Source: Luidia sarsii (lineage: Eukaryota > Echinodermata > Asteroidea > Paxillosida > Luidiidae). From it: DNA of 64,000 nucleotides. The position numbers and the translations under genes are program-made. Below the pieces are notes generated by a model. The model was given only the letters and a program-made list of their open reading frames with translations. It ran no database searches and had not been told where the DNA came from. Location of the stretch: positions 20,562,857 through 20,626,856 of the forward strand of contig OX465102.1 of NCBI GenBank assembly GCA_949987565.1, in the 5' to 3' direction. The stretch's first letter is position 1; the number at the start of each line of letters is the position of its first letter. This document shows, in pieces, positions 29,401-40,934 of the stretch.

Positions 29401-32090
29401 TGCATTGTCCTCTGACACTCCGAACTCCCGTTGGCCCGATAAACATGCAAGTGTATACAGTATACGGCCTTCGCGGCTCATATTGGCTAATGGACTTCAG
29501 CAAGGCTCCTGGCAAGCGTGCGAGCATGAGGCCTGACGCTCGAGGCGCGCGCCCTGGCTCCTCGGTGTTCGGTTTGAAATCTGACCCGTCGGGAATGCAG
29601 CAATCTCAGCCGCAATATACTGCAACAGGGAGTGCCTCTGACATTTGTGACAAGCGGAAAGCCAGTTGTTCCAACAGTTCAAGGCAAAATGTAACGAGTT
29701 CCTGTGTGCTATAGTATAGAGTACACAGTGGCATAGGCCCTACGCCATAGAGCAAGGAAAGCTGTGTTCCGATTCCTTCTGTTTTCGTGCTCTGTGCTGT
29801 AAGGTTAAGCACACACTAAACAGCGTACTCCTCACGGAATACGAACGTCGTCATTCTGGTCCTGTTAGAAGCCGCTTCGATAACATCCTCGTCCGTGGAG
29901 TTCGTGACTATTTTGGGCAAAGATTCCACGTATCCAAGTACGTGTGAACCCCGTGTGTGCAAACCTAGCCGAGAAATTACCACTGCCTTGGTCTCTATGG
30001 ATATTGACTTCGCTTTGGCAGTGGCACATTTTGGTGGGTTTTTTTTTCTGGCAAGCTTCCGTTTACTCACTCAACAACCCAAATTCACCAAAGCGCAAGC
30101 CCCCACTGCAGACGTCAGCGTCAACGGATGTACTTTTATAATTAATTTTTAGGCATGGAGGATGGTTTCTCTTCTGAAGGAAAAACACGGGTATTGTGCG
30201 GGATTGTTTTCTTCTGAAAGACGAGAGGTGGGGTTGTTTGTTTGCGGGCTGTTGGCGAGAACGGGATCACGAACAGGAACATGGGGACAGTTTCGTGGCA
30301 TACATGTAGCATTAGAGTACATGTAGTTCAGAGATCAACCAAGCGTCATGGCTATTATTGCACAATAGACCCTTTTCTTGGCGCGCTATGTAATGCATAC
30401 CCATCCACGCACGTTCTGTACATACTCAATACATGAGCTAATGGCAGCAGTGATCGTGCAACCCATGGTGCAACCGGTGCAACTACAACAACATGCAAGT
30501 AGGCCTACAGCATCCAACTTGCAATTACATGTTTGCTCGATTATGTAACGGCTGAAACCGCATACTACCAGTCAAAACCGTTCAACAGTAACTCAACAAC
30601 AAAGACAAATAGTGCTTCATAAATCATGATAGAGCAGTCAACCGAAACCTGCTCACACATTAATACTGCCCAACATCAACAGTTCGAGATGACATTCAAC
30701 TTAAGATATTTTCATCAGGCATTCAGCAAACTTATCACGTCCAGCAGGGCAAACCCTTGTTTGCAGGGCAAACACCATTCAACTCATTTCAAGGTCTTAG
30801 ACTTTTCAACAGTACAGTAGTAGTAGTAGTAGTACTAACTACTATCATGGATGATTAAGGAGAGATGCTACTATACAGTGCTTTCCAACTGTGGTACAGT
30901 ATGTTAGCAGAATCATATCTGCTGTGCAGGCGTGAAAAATTCACGTCAGGGATGGTAAAAACTCTCATCGCATCACATGTGTTGTCTGAGTCTGACCACC
31001 AGACTAGTGGTTTACTTTACAAAAGCCCCCTGTTTCATGCATAAGATTTTGCAATGATGGAAATGGTTTGCTAAAAAGAAAAAATCTGAGTTCATTCTTT
31101 TGAGGTTGATCGCATTTCCTTTTCGATGGTAACATGTGTGGTGGAACTGGAAGTGAAGTACAGTGTACTATAGAGCATATTGTACATAATTATAAAGCTG
31201 AGTCATACGAGTTCAACTTAAAGTTCATTCAGCTACAATATCATAGTGTACACGTAGGCTATGTGTCAAACAGACGACTGTCCCCGGTGCGTTGCTCTGT
31301 ACAAAACATGCACTTCACTATTCCTATAAGTATAAATTATGTAAACACGCGCGACAACATCATTCTTTTGGGGAAAACTGTAAGTTATTTTTTTCTTTCG
31401 GCAAGAGGTAGGCCTAGTGCCAGACCATGGATATTGGTAGTGTAATTAATTTGGGTTTAGGTTGTTTTCTTCCAGACTTTTACAGTGATCGAGGCCTGAG
31501 GGTTTTAAACTATAAAATCTTGCCTGACCGCCCTTAGCGGGTGACTTGACAAGCAGATTTAAATTCACACGGAGAGGCAAACGAGAACTCGTATTTTTTT
31601 TCTAGAAATATTCGTAGCAAGAGATCGGCACACCGAACTGGTCGAGCAGACCATGGAGTAGACACATGGTAGACGTGGGCACATGAGCGACTGTGTGTAG
31701 AGCGACTGTGTGGCGATATAAGATCCACGTCTTCAGAAACTGCGCTTGTGTATTATGATTATTCACCCGCGCGGGGTCACGGCGGGGTCATGGATCAAGT
31801 TGATGAGACTGATGCCTCGAAGGACCTCGCCCTTCTCCGGAATATAAAATACAGCGGCCCGTCTGTCTGCCAGCCAGTAAGAGCCCGATTTCAGACAGAT
31901 AGAGAAGGGGAACCCGAGTAAACACATGCCGGCCCAAATAGGCCGTAGTCCCCATGATATACTCACTCATTCCCGCCCATGTGGCTAGGGGGTTCCTGAT
32001 GGCAGACCACAGGGTCCCCGCGGTCACGGCCGCTACGAGCAGGGCCAGGGCGAGTCGGTAGCGGCCCAGGACCGAGGATCGGGGCGCCAT
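25267..32090 (-). CDS. Carbohydrate sulfotransferase, HNK-1/chondroitin type (three exons)
   Basis: Exons 32090-31967, 28437-28277 and 26400-25267 join in frame (phases 1 and 0) to 1419 nt, 472 residues plus stop. Residues 13-31 (LALALLVAAVTAGTLWSAI) form a signal anchor after a short basic N-terminus, as in type II Golgi enzymes. Residues 42-180 are a Ser/Pro/Ala stem. The PAPS-binding sites are PKVSCTNWKR (226-235, 5'-phosphosulfate loop) and RHPFERLLSAY (288-298, 3'-phosphate site), followed by HWKEMYRQCQPCMVRYDYVG, typical of the Sulfotransfer_2 family (CHST8-14). Expected reaction: sulfate transfer from PAPS to a GalNAc, GlcA or similar residue of glycosaminoglycan or glycoprotein glycans in the Golgi. 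The exact acceptor cannot be told. The catalytic exon is certain; exons 1 and 2 rest on phase, splice sites and topology. Confidence 0.85.
26615..26936. repeat. Copy 1 of near-identical duplicated segment
   Basis: From GTGCTGTAAGGTTAAGCACACACTAA to GGTTTCTCTTCTGAAGGAAAAACACG, almost identical to 29794-30199 but lacking about 84 internal bases after CCCCGTGTGT. Both copies are in introns of the sulfotransferase gene and in the same orientation. Confidence 0.9.
27340..27690. mobile_element. Diverged family A element abutting a family C arm
   Basis: CTGACGACGGGCAGAGTACC (CTGACGA at 27459-27465), a CTGTCC stem and GACACGTTGAG align with the hammerhead-like segment of family A, with GACA replacing GAAA. 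TTCAGAGCCATGACTCC through GTCACTGCAAACG is the right arm. GCGCCCTCAAGAGTTTGCAACGCG follows as a family C arm. Confidence 0.5.
28277..28437 (-). CDS. Sulfotransferase exon 2: stem region
   Basis: Acceptor CTCCACTGGACAG|AA (minus strand), donor ATCCAG|GTGAGT, phase 1 to 0. It encodes 53 full codons, including GRQKDSSSPPSGHGTTVLAT, a Ser/Gly/Thr-rich Golgi stem. It is the only acceptor seen in this short open segment that fits the phase-1 donor of exon 1, and its donor fits exon 3. There is no domain evidence, so it is moderately sure. Confidence 0.6.
28507..28665. mobile_element. Family B Penelope-like element, head-to-head inverted
   Basis: AGTGGGCCTGACGTTTCGATCCTAGCAGGACCTTTCTC is followed at once by AAAGGTCCTGCTAGGATCGAAACG, then ATCGAAACGTCAGGCCCACT and the tail TTTAGTCAGTAAGCAGTTTGCAACA. 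The two arms are near-perfect reverse complements around AAAGGCAGAG. Confidence 0.8.
28832..29066. mobile_element. Family B Penelope-like fragment with GA-rich body
   Basis: AGTGGGCCTGACATTTCGATCCTAGCAGGACC continues into AGTGACAAGGAAAAAACAGATAC and a purine-rich body ending GTGTGGAGGAGTGAAC. The same extended body is present at 55.2-55.46 kb, so this sequence is part of the element. Confidence 0.75.
29794..30199. repeat. Copy 2 of duplicated segment (longer)
   Basis: Matches 26615-26936 nearly base for base and includes about 84 extra bases (AAACCTAGCCGAGAAATTACCACTG ... GGCACATTTTGGTGGG). It is probably the ancestral length, copy 1 being deleted. The terminal structure of a known transposon was not recognised. 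Confidence 0.9.
31967..32090 (-). CDS. Sulfotransferase exon 1: start and membrane anchor
   Basis: The ATG is at 32090-32088 with G at +4. It encodes MAPRSSVLGRYR, then a 19-residue hydrophobic anchor and SAIRNPLATWAGM. The donor is GGAATGA|GTGAGT, phase 1. The type II topology is exactly what the catalytic exon downstream lacks. The open frame running on to 31788 is intron. Confidence 0.7.
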
Positions 32091-32430
32091 CGGTGCGGTG
32101 GTGCGGTGCGGAGGCCCGTGCCTTGCATTTGGGTCGCAGCTCTCTGGCCGAGGGTTGGTGATGTTGTGGCAGTGGCGGTGGCGGTGGCGATGGGGTTGGC
32201 GTGGTGGCGGTCTGTCGATAGCTCAGCGGCCGGTTTGTGTGTCGGAGGGATGAGCCGATGTTTGCAGACTGCTGGTTGTAAAGTAGCTTCCTACCATTGC
32301 TATCGCTGCCCAGCACCCGATCAACGGTTAGCAATGTAAACACGTCACGTCGTGTGTGCTGTGGCAGAGTCAGATGTCAGCGCGGAGATGTCTGGAGGGC
32401 CGGGGGGGGGGGGGGCTTCCGTCCCTTTAA
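32091..32430 (-). promoter_or_regulatory. GC-rich probable sulfotransferase promoter / 5' UTR
   Basis: A CpG-rich stretch with GGCGGTGGCGG-like words and a 14-G run (32402-32415) just upstream of the start codon. No TATA box or clear initiator could be assigned; the call rests on composition and position. Confidence 0.35.
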
Positions 32431-32917
32431 AGGGCGCCTACACTGCGAGTGATTACACTGCGGACGTCCCGTCGTGGTCTCGTCGCCTAGCTAGGCCTAC
32501 CGCGCGTTCAACGCATGCAAGAAACGGGCGAGGGTATTAACATAATAAAGCACGCACGGGACGGAAGCATAATACGGGAGCCCGTAGAACGGCCGCCTCT
32601 TGCAGGATTGCAGTAGGAGGAGGAGGAGAAGGCGGTGTGGGGTTGGCCACCTTGAGCTTGCCATAGGTCCCAGCGCGCTTACTCAGCCACAATATTCATA
32701 ATGTACACCGCTCCAGCTTCCCCTCGTGCGTCAAGACGGAGCACTGTGTATGGTCGGCCGATGGGGCGATTTATACCTCCGCGTACTTCTTGCATTCCGG
32801 CATACTTCCCTGCGGCTGCGTATCACTTACTTACACCGGGTAGTGAATCCGACCACGTGAGGGCGCTTTAAAAAAACATAATAATCCTTTTCTCATAACG
32901 GCCCTTTTCCAAGGTCC
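32431..32917. other. Upstream flank without recognised feature
   Basis: Moderately GC-rich unique-looking DNA with a GGAGGAGGAGGAGAAGG patch near 32620. No gene or element end could be supported. Confidence 0.4.
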
Positions 32918-33183
32918 TTTTCCCAAAACCCGGCTCAGCTAGGCTTCGGCTACGGCTTCGCCTCTGTCATCCACATGCTGAAATCACAGGTTGGAGTTCT
33001 TTGTTGAAGTTGAACCTTTGAATTGTTTTTTAAAACGCTGTAGGACCTATAATATACATTCAAAAATGAAGCCAATGGTCTCCCGTTTTCATGTCTTGAA
33101 CTTTAAATTAAAATGGACGAAAGAAATGGAGACAAAAACGGAGCCTCACTGAGCCTAAGCCGGGTTTTGGAAAAGGGCCAATT
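32918..33183. mobile_element. Family D MITE, nearly full-length
   Basis: Begins CCTTTTCCCAAAACCCGGCTCAGC and ends GAGCCTAAGCCGGGTTTTGGAAAAGGGCC. The interior AGGTTGGAGTTCTTTGTTGAAGTTGAA and AAATGGACGAAAGAAATGGAGAC is shared with the 23.2-kb copy. Confidence 0.85.
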
Positions 33184-33331
33184 AATTTGCGCTGACGTGC
33201 AGGTTGAAAACATGCGTGCATCAACTTACGGCATCCACCTGTGTACTTTAAATCACTGTTATAAATAACACTATACCCGTATAATTGAGTATATGACTAC
33301 GATTATGTAGATAATTAGACCTGCTCTGTCG

Positions 33332-33622
33332 CGCCCCGCCCGCGATATTTTTTTCCGTCCCACATAAACGCTATGGGCCCATATGTTTGTGCACAAACAA
33401 AGTATGAAGAATTGAGTCTTAGGTCACTCAGATTGTTCACGTACGTTGTATTCGCTGTGCAGAAAGCCTAATTATTGGCTGTGCAGAAAGCCTATCCCTA
33501 GCTTTAACTTCAACTGGTATGGCCCCCTCCCTTCCTCCTCCCCCCCCCCACACCGTAAATTGTTTGTGCACAAACATTATGGGCCCATAGCGATTGTGTG
33601 GTACGGAAACAAATATCGCGCC
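33332..33622. mobile_element. MITE with about 75-bp inverted repeats
   Basis: The left arm GCGCCCCGCCCGCGATATTTTTTTCCG through GCTATGGGCCCATATGTTTGTGCACAAAC is matched in reverse by GTTTGTGCACAAACATTATGGGCCCATAGC through GGAAACAAATATCGCGCC. The core contains a tandem GCTGTGCAGAAAGCCTA (twice). Confidence 0.85.
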
Positions 33623-33629
33623 CCGCCCC

Positions 33630-35390
33630 GCCCAGTCCCGTCCGGTCCCGGCCTCATTTTTTTTTCGTAGGAGGGATAGGGCCAATTATCATAAAAATAG
33701 GGGTGTCGTAATCTTCTTCTGTCGTAATTTTCTTTAAAAACAATTCGACACGCCCAATTACCCCTAACCCTCCTAGGAAAACAAAATACGCGTCCCGGCC
33801 TACCAAAGCCCGTCGGTAAGCCGGTGGGCCCGAGGGGAAAGGGGTCGCCCCCTGACAAGCAGATGCCCCTCCCATCCCACCCAACAACACTCATAAGCAG
33901 CAAACACATCAACGCGTTCCCCTCTGTGAACTTACTAGAACACACACCGACTCTGGGACTCATCTTTGTGTACAACGCCTATCACATGCCGAAAGTGCCA
34001 GCAATTCAATTGCCAATACGTGGCCGCGCCATGGTTAGCTGCTTTTAGATTACTGAACATTGTCCGTGTATGAATGCATGTCATAAATGTTGGTATATCG
34101 AGTAATATGATGTTGTAATAATGATTGGACTAAGCTAATTGCATGATGCAAACAAATAATGTGACCCGGCACAGCGACATGAGAAATATCCCACCAAAAC
34201 ACTTTTCGAGTAAACAACGCCTAAAGTCAAAGTATCTTCTCAATTCGATTAAAAATCGATTTATTAATTTTTTTGGATTTTCGGAAAGTTAATGTATTCG
34301 CGGAAATTTTGATATCATTTGAAAGCTAATGGTACACTCTTTCACATCATTAGGAAATCTCAAAATCTCAAAAGTGGGGGTTATTCCTCATTATGATGTA
34401 CCGCGTCACATATACAGTAATAGAGTTCTAGGTCGAGGGTTACTCATGTAGGCCTACATGTAATATGGCACGCGTATAAAACGTACATGAATGACATGAC
34501 TCCCAGGCACAAACCAATGGGTCGATGAGGTTGATTGGAAACCCAGACTAACTTTGCTTCAAGAGATGAATAGCAGCACTGCAGAAGCGGAGACCAGAAT
34601 ATGAAGATTGCTTGAGATCATGGCCGGTTGCTTTATATACAAAAATGATAGGCCTTCTGCCAGTGCCATAACATTCTTTCTGACTATAAAGTGTTTTTTT
34701 CTTGCAGTGGAAAAAAGTGCGTTACGATCTAATGAGGCCTCAGGAAAAGCACTGGGCATTCAGTGCTTATTGCATCGAGCTGCAGGGCAACTCATCATTG
34801 AATTATATTATCTTAATTCGACGCAACCATAATATTATTTCCCTTACATATAGATGTTCTGCGTTATGCGTTTAGTTTTTGTGATGTGCCCCCTATCTGG
34901 TAATTGATATGCCCCTCCCCCTTTTGCCCAGAGCTGACGACTAGGTGGGCCTAGTAACAAGGAGGTAATATTAGCCTCACCTACTACTACTAGTACCTCT
35001 GTCCCTCCCTCTCCTCCTCGCACCTCTGTTGCTTAATGTCAATGTCGATTACTGGTGAGGCAGTCCCCAACCTTCCCGCCCTGTTCTTCCTTCCCCTTCC
35101 ATGGCCGTCCCATTATGGAGGAATAAGGTCTCTCCTTATTCCTCCATGGTCCCATCTTTCCATTTCCAACGTCAGTCTGACTATGTTCACTTTCCCTGGC
35201 TCGCTTACCCCAATTGAGTGTGACCAACTGCGTTCCTTTTTCGTTCTTTCTGGCTGTTCACGGAGTCAATACTACACTGTCCATGGCTTGTCGAGTGAGG
35301 GCGCTGTCTTGTGAAGCCGTTAAAATCCGCTGTTCACGCATCAAAATAATTCTATGTTCGAGATCGGGCGGTCCCTCCACTCTTCCCACG
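33630..35390. other. Intergenic stretch, no gene recognised
   Basis: Apart from the small palindrome at 35115-35147, this 1.8 kb shows no exon, RNA or element end I can support. Part of it (34090-34450) is AT-rich. Confidence 0.4.
35115..35147. repeat. Small palindrome ATGGAGGAATAAGG ... CCTTATTCCTCCAT
   Basis: A perfect 14-bp inverted repeat with a 5-nt loop (TCTCT). Related shorter palindromes are at 44592-44617 and 45161-45194, so it is a tiny repeated foldback. Confidence 0.8.
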
Positions 35391-35394
35391 CGAG

Positions 35395-35668
35395 CCTGGG
35401 CGCTTTTCGAAAACCCTGCTATATAGCTAAGGCTCAGGCTCCGGCTATGTCTTCATTTCTTTAATCCATTTAGTACAAGTACAAGGCATGAAAATAGGAG
35501 GCATTTGGCCTCGTTTTGTAATGTTATACTACGTTTTATAAAATAATCCAAAGCTTCAACTTCAACAAAGAACTCCAACCTGGCATGTGATTTCAGCTTT
35601 TTGATAACAGAGACGACGGAAGCCGGAGCCGAAGCCTACTGAGCCGGGTTTTGGAAAAGGGCCCCTGT
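35395..35668. mobile_element. Family D MITE, opposite interior orientation
   Basis: GCGCTTTTCGAAAACCCTGCTATATAGCTAAGGCTCAGG at the left and CTACTGAGCCGGGTTTTGGAAAAGGGCCCC at the right. The interior (CTTCAACTTCAACAAAGAACTCCAACCTG) is the reverse complement of the 23.2-kb copy and matches the copy at 454-712. Confidence 0.8.
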
Positions 35669-35669
35669 T

Positions 35670-37140
35670 CTCGCGCTCGAACCACACGAACACGACCCCA
35701 AAACGCTGCACTCGGAACAGGGTCACACACACCACCCTCTCCGATCCGCCAGGGTTGTTCACGAACGGCCGAGAACGCGCGCGCCCGAAATCGCCTAAAG
35801 GGTGTACTGCACTACTGCAGCACGTACACTATCACCTTTCCATAGGCCATAGTGCAAGAACAAGTGGCGGACATCACGTTCGGTAACGGCACTGGAAATT
35901 GTAGCTTAAACATTACTCTCTCCCATTCCTATAATTATTTCTGTACCTATACAGTTGAGAGGACTGTTTTGCTAATACCCCCGCCCCCAGAAAAACTTAA
36001 CACGAGAGTTTTCATCAACCCGTTTCCTGTCTGTTTACAGGCGGCGATGTCCCTCCTCGTTTCCGTAGCCAAAGAATAGAGCCACAAAAAATAATAGTCC
36101 CGAATCTTATGTTTTCCGAAAACCCGACGCGTTGAACGCCGAAAGCTGGTAATTGCCTAGTAATATATTGAACCTCATTTATTGTGCGATAATAATGTTT
36201 TAGTTGGTTTGCCTCCCAAGTGCGGGTGCACACTTTATGATAACTAGCGTTGGGCATGAGCCATGATGCCCCGCCCTACCTAATGTGCTGCCTCCAATTG
36301 GAGCTTCGATCAAATCCTATAGATCGATTGCCAGATCCCTTATAAAAATAAATTATAGCATTTTGTTCGGTGCCTATTTAATAATTTGTATCTGTCAGTA
36401 GCACATGGCGGACGCAACCCCTGCCCCACTGTCCCCCTGTCCCGTGTATGTGTCTCTTTTGGGGAAAAGGTTGTAGAAGTTGTAGATACACACTATAATT
36501 ATGTGACGACGGTCAGCGCGTTCAAATTCTGACCAACTGAATCTCGGACTATTTCGCTCATAGTGGAAGGTTTGTGGCATCCGGGCCGTCTCCTGACAGA
36601 GTACACAGTCACTATACCCGAAACGTTTGAGTTATATTATACCGGTTCTTTTCAGAGCCACACTCCTTCTCAAAAGAGAAATGTCGCATGGTGAAGCCGC
36701 AACACTTTTTGTTGTGGAATTTTTCACCTCGGAAGCGAGGGCTTTTGTACTACGTTCTACTTCTATGGGACCTCGCATTAGTGATCTGCAACCATGAAAA
36801 ATAATTACGATGACTCCGTAGTGAATGACTCTGGTCCTGAAGTGTTGACTGGTATAAGAGCACAGGGTCGCCTATGATAACGTCGGCATTTTATCTTCAT
36901 TCTCATTTCGAGTTGGAGAAGATTGCCTTCTGCTTGTCCTTCCCAATTATCTCTACCCGGTTTTCCATGGGTCTATCGGTATCCCCCATACGATTCCCCC
37001 AGAATGCGCTTCGCGAAGACCATTATTTTGTCACTTTTGTTTCTCGAGGTGGAGACTATTTCGAATTATAGTTAAGTCGTAAACAAATTGCAAACAGATC
37101 GACCCTAGTAGCGCGCTTAGACGAATAATATTTTTTTATG
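35670..37140. other. Intergenic stretch with one family A end
   Basis: Contains CGAAACGTTTGAG followed by GGTTCTTTTCAGAGCCACACTCC and CATGGTGAAGCCGCAAC at about 36617-36705 (right half of a family A element). Nothing else was recognised. Confidence 0.45.
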
Positions 37141-37141
37141 A

Positions 37142-37990
37142 CCTAGCTGGACCTATATACCAGTACCTGACAGGTCCTCGGAGCACCTATAAACACCCAT
37201 CTGTATCTAGCATGGCCGAGTAGGACCTATAGCTGGACCTACCGGCATCTGGCAGGACCACGGAGCACCTATAAACACCCATCTGTATCTAGCACGGCCG
37301 AGTAGGACCTATAGCTGGACCCAACAGCACCTGACAGGTCCTCGGAGTACCTATAAACACCCATCTGTATCTAGCATGGCCGAGTAGGACCTATAGCTGG
37401 ACCTACCGGCACCTGGCAGGACCACGGAGCACCTATAAAAACCCATCTGTATCTAGCACGGCCGAGTAGGACCTATAGCTGGACCTAACAGCACCTGACA
37501 GGTCCTCGGAGCACCTATAAACACCCATCTGTATCTAGCATGGCCGAGTAGGACCTATAGCTGGACCTACCGGCACCTGACAGGTCCCGGGAGCACCTAT
37601 AAACACCCATCTGTATCTAGCATGGCCGAGTAGGACCTGTAGCTGGACCTACCAGCACCTGACAGGTCCTCGGAGCACCTATAAACACCCATCTGTATCT
37701 AGCATGGCCGAGTAGGACCTAGCTGGACCTACCGGCACCTGGCAGAACCTCGGAGCACCTAGATCGAAGTACCCATCTGCATCTAGCATGGCCGAGTAGG
37801 TCTTAGCTGGACCTATAATTATAGCAGCACCTGACAGGTCCTCGGAGCACCTATAAACACCCATCTGTATCTAGCATGGCCGAGTAGGACCTAGCTGGAC
37901 CTACCGGCACCTGGCAGAACCTCGGAGCACCTAGATCGAAGTACCCATCTGCATCTAGCATGGCCGAGTAGGTCTTAGCTGGACCTAATA
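37142..37990 (+). repeat. 82-bp tandem satellite
   Basis: About ten copies of an 82-bp unit: AGCTGGACCTACCGGCACCT, GACAGGTCCTCGGAGCACCT, ATAAACACCCATCTGTATCT, AGCATGGCCGAGTAGGACCT, AT. The word CTGTATCT is spaced exactly 82 bp at 37201, 37283 and 37365. Two late units carry AGATCGAAGTACCCATCTGC variants, arranged as an alternating pair. Confidence 0.95.
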
Positions 37991-40644
37991 CCACTACCAG
38001 CACCTATATACACAATACCTATAGTACTTATGGTAGTACTTAGCTGGGCCGCACAGGACTCAGCAGGCAGGCTGACGGGGCCCCATGATCCTCCATGGCG
38101 CCTTTCTCATCCACCGTCGAGGAAGGTCCTGCCAGGGACCAGCGCTCCGGGGCCCTCTAACTTGTTCACGATTCTTAAAAATGAGGCGTCGTGGGATTAG
38201 CGTCAGCGCGTGCACTCTCACTGGGCCTGGCGCCAGCCTGATTACTTTTATAGCTTGCTGGCGTTTTTGGACGGGACACCGAACCCCCAACAAAAGGCGA
38301 GTGGGGAGGGGAGGCGGGGGGGGGGGGGGTGCTGAGAGGGGGGGTTGCCAGTTACTGCGCCGTTGTCCTACCCTATTGTGAATTTCAAGGAGCGATTTCC
38401 AAGGTCGTGCTGTGCTAGGGAACGCTAGCTGCTAGCTGGAAAGTGGAAACACACGCACGAATCCACGCACACAAAAAAGAGAGAGAGAGAAAAAAATCAT
38501 CATCGCAAGTGCATAAACATCCCCGGCGACTCCCCGTCCGTATACCAACACCACCGCCACCGCTGATAGAGACGGCAGGAATAATAATAGCGCTAATAAA
38601 TCTCCGGGGCAATGGGGACAGAAATCGTGAAATGCCTGCAGTGACAGGGGTTCCCACGGACTGCGTGTTGTAAGTTGTAAGCTTTGTGCTGGCTCTCCGC
38701 TTGGACAACAAAAATAGGAAAATAAGGTAGGACGATTATGATTATTTGGATGTCGGCCTAATGCTGGGTTTTTTGTTGGTGTGCGTGCGTGCATGTGTTG
38801 TGAACATCTGTCGTAGAAGTAGATGCGGTAATAACTTCGAGTACGAAGATAAAAATCCATTTTTTTCAAACTAAGGGGGTGAAATGAGTACAGTTACCGT
38901 AGACCCGTAAACAGGGGTCGGACTACCTTCATGCCTTGCTAAAACGGAACGGCTCCATCGCCTGGGATAGGCTGGCAGTGCGTGGCAGCGTCTTGGCGTA
39001 CAAGAACACCATCATGACTCGATGGCGTATCGATCATGGGAGCAGGTGCCTCTCTATGTAGCTTAATTGATTGCTTGCAGTGGGCCCCAAGCTACGGACC
39101 GCTTTGGTCAATTGCATGGCGGGGATGGTCGATGGACGTTGCAATGGACCGTAGATTTAGTTACCGCACAGGCAGTGGCCCTGCCGCATGATACCAGATG
39201 CAGAACTTACACGTACAACAGATACTGGCTGTCAACTTAACTTCACGTACCGTTTTGTTCACAACGGAAATGAAAATTGAAAGTCACATTGGTGTACACG
39301 AGGTTTTGGTGCATGTTACAGTGGATGATTTGAGTAAAAATGGTCAAAGCTACCAATGAAGCTACACACACATGTACACAAATGACAAATGCTAATCAGG
39401 TAATTTTATATTATGACCCAGGCTTGGGGCCAGATCTTTTATGGATTTTGTGGGATTATCTATTCCCCTAATTTTTGTTTTAGCTAATATGATTTTAGTT
39501 TAAGTACACTAAGTACTACTCACAACAGTTTATCCTTCCAAACACCACCAATTCAGGTCCTGCTCCGTGCCAGGGCAAACCAGGTATTGAGTAAGGAGTT
39601 GTCTGGACTCTGGACAGTAGAGAGTGCTGGGTGCTGTTCTTGTTGCATCGGAGTCTTGGTCCAGAGTGAGCAAGGATGTGCCTGTGTGCTCCTTGGGCTT
39701 TTTATTTGTGGTTAAGACTCTTTGTTATAAGGGTTTTTTGGACAATAGCTGTGCCACTGCATGGTCTTGGCTTTTGTTAATCAAACCTCCCAGGGTAGGT
39801 GGAGTGAGGCGCTTGCATGCACCTAGGTACTGGTAATGAATTCCCTACAAATGAACCTGTATGCTTCAGTGAGCATTGCAAAGTGCAAGAATCTGCTATC
39901 ATACTGGTATGAACCAAAGGGCCACAACAATTTCTTTCCACATTACACTAATTACAGTACCCATTTATATTCAAATTAATACCCCAGTGGAGTTTAGTTC
40001 AGTTCAGACTTTTTCAGAGAGTAATTGTCAATATGATGCGAACAGTGCCTACAGACTTGGGCAAACACAGATTTTCAAATCTCCAAAAGTATGGCGTCTC
40101 TGACATCTGGATCCTGACAGGAGATTTCTCGCTGGCAGATTGTAGTCGGAAAGCCAGCAGATGCGAAAAGGAGGGGAAGGGTGTACAATACATTATGGTT
40201 TCTGTAACCAGGATGTTACTCTTGGCTTAAATAATGGCATATTAATTAGTGTTATCACCTATACTGGTATGTGTAGCCAGTGAAAGTGTTCACTTAGATA
40301 GACCATGGAGGAGAAAAGGACTTTGCATTAATTTCTTCCTTAATAAATCACATATTATACTTACATGTACATTAAACTAAGCATGGACTGATGTGGAGGA
40401 AACATTCCCTCCACATGCCACATACATGTATGTACACATATTTAGATTATCATACGTAATTACCGTTGTATGTGGACTGGATTATCAAATTACAAAGATG
40501 CTATCTTTCCCGAATCACAAATGACTCTCTGATACTGAATTAGGGTGTGATGCTTGGATCATTTCCCAGGATTTGATTTATTCACCTCCTTCATCCATGG
40601 AAAGACTAGCATAGTTGACTATTTGGGATGTCCACCATCTAAGG
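37991..40644. other. Transition region, no gene recognised
   Basis: The start is GC-rich with a long G run (38310-38345). From about 38.9 kb the DNA becomes AT-richer. No exon or RNA was recognised. Confidence 0.4.
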
Positions 40645-40880
40645 GGCTGGATAGCTCAGAGGCCAGAGGTCTTGGCCTGGTCCAAACAATGTTTCCTTTG
40701 CCATTTTTGCAACATAGTATTCAACAGTTCAGTCAGTTTTCCCTTGATTTGTGTACCGGTATTAACTATATTTTCATTCACATAAACATAAGGCAACTGA
40801 GGCAAACTGAGTGGGAAATGTTGGAACAGTTTGAATGGAGAGTTTGACTGGACCGGGACTTAGAACCCACTACTCTACAG
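40645..40880. mobile_element. Two facing tRNA-derived SINE fragments
   Basis: GGCTGGATAGCTCAGAGGCCAGAGGTC (internally deleted tRNA-like head) is followed by the SINE body TTTCCTTTGCCATTTTTGCAAC ... CAGTCAGTTTTCCCTTGATTTG. A reverse head (GACTGGACCGGGACTTAGAACCC) closes the other side. Confidence 0.55.
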
Positions 40881-40934
40881 TGTATTTACAGTTATGGTAG
40901 TTCAACTGCCTCATGTCAGATGGGCTAGATAAGC

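Larger units (their letters stand above)
28438..31966 (-). other. Sulfotransferase intron 1
   Basis: About 3.5 kb with family B copies (28507-28665, 28832-29066), copy 2 of the duplicated segment (29794-30199) and AT-rich sequence with no recognised feature from about 30200 to 31960, apart from a short (TAG)n run near 30817. Confidence 0.55.

Noticed and set aside
31134..31445. 103-codon plus-strand frame in sulfotransferase intron 1
   Set aside because: No domain, AT-rich composition and no splice context.
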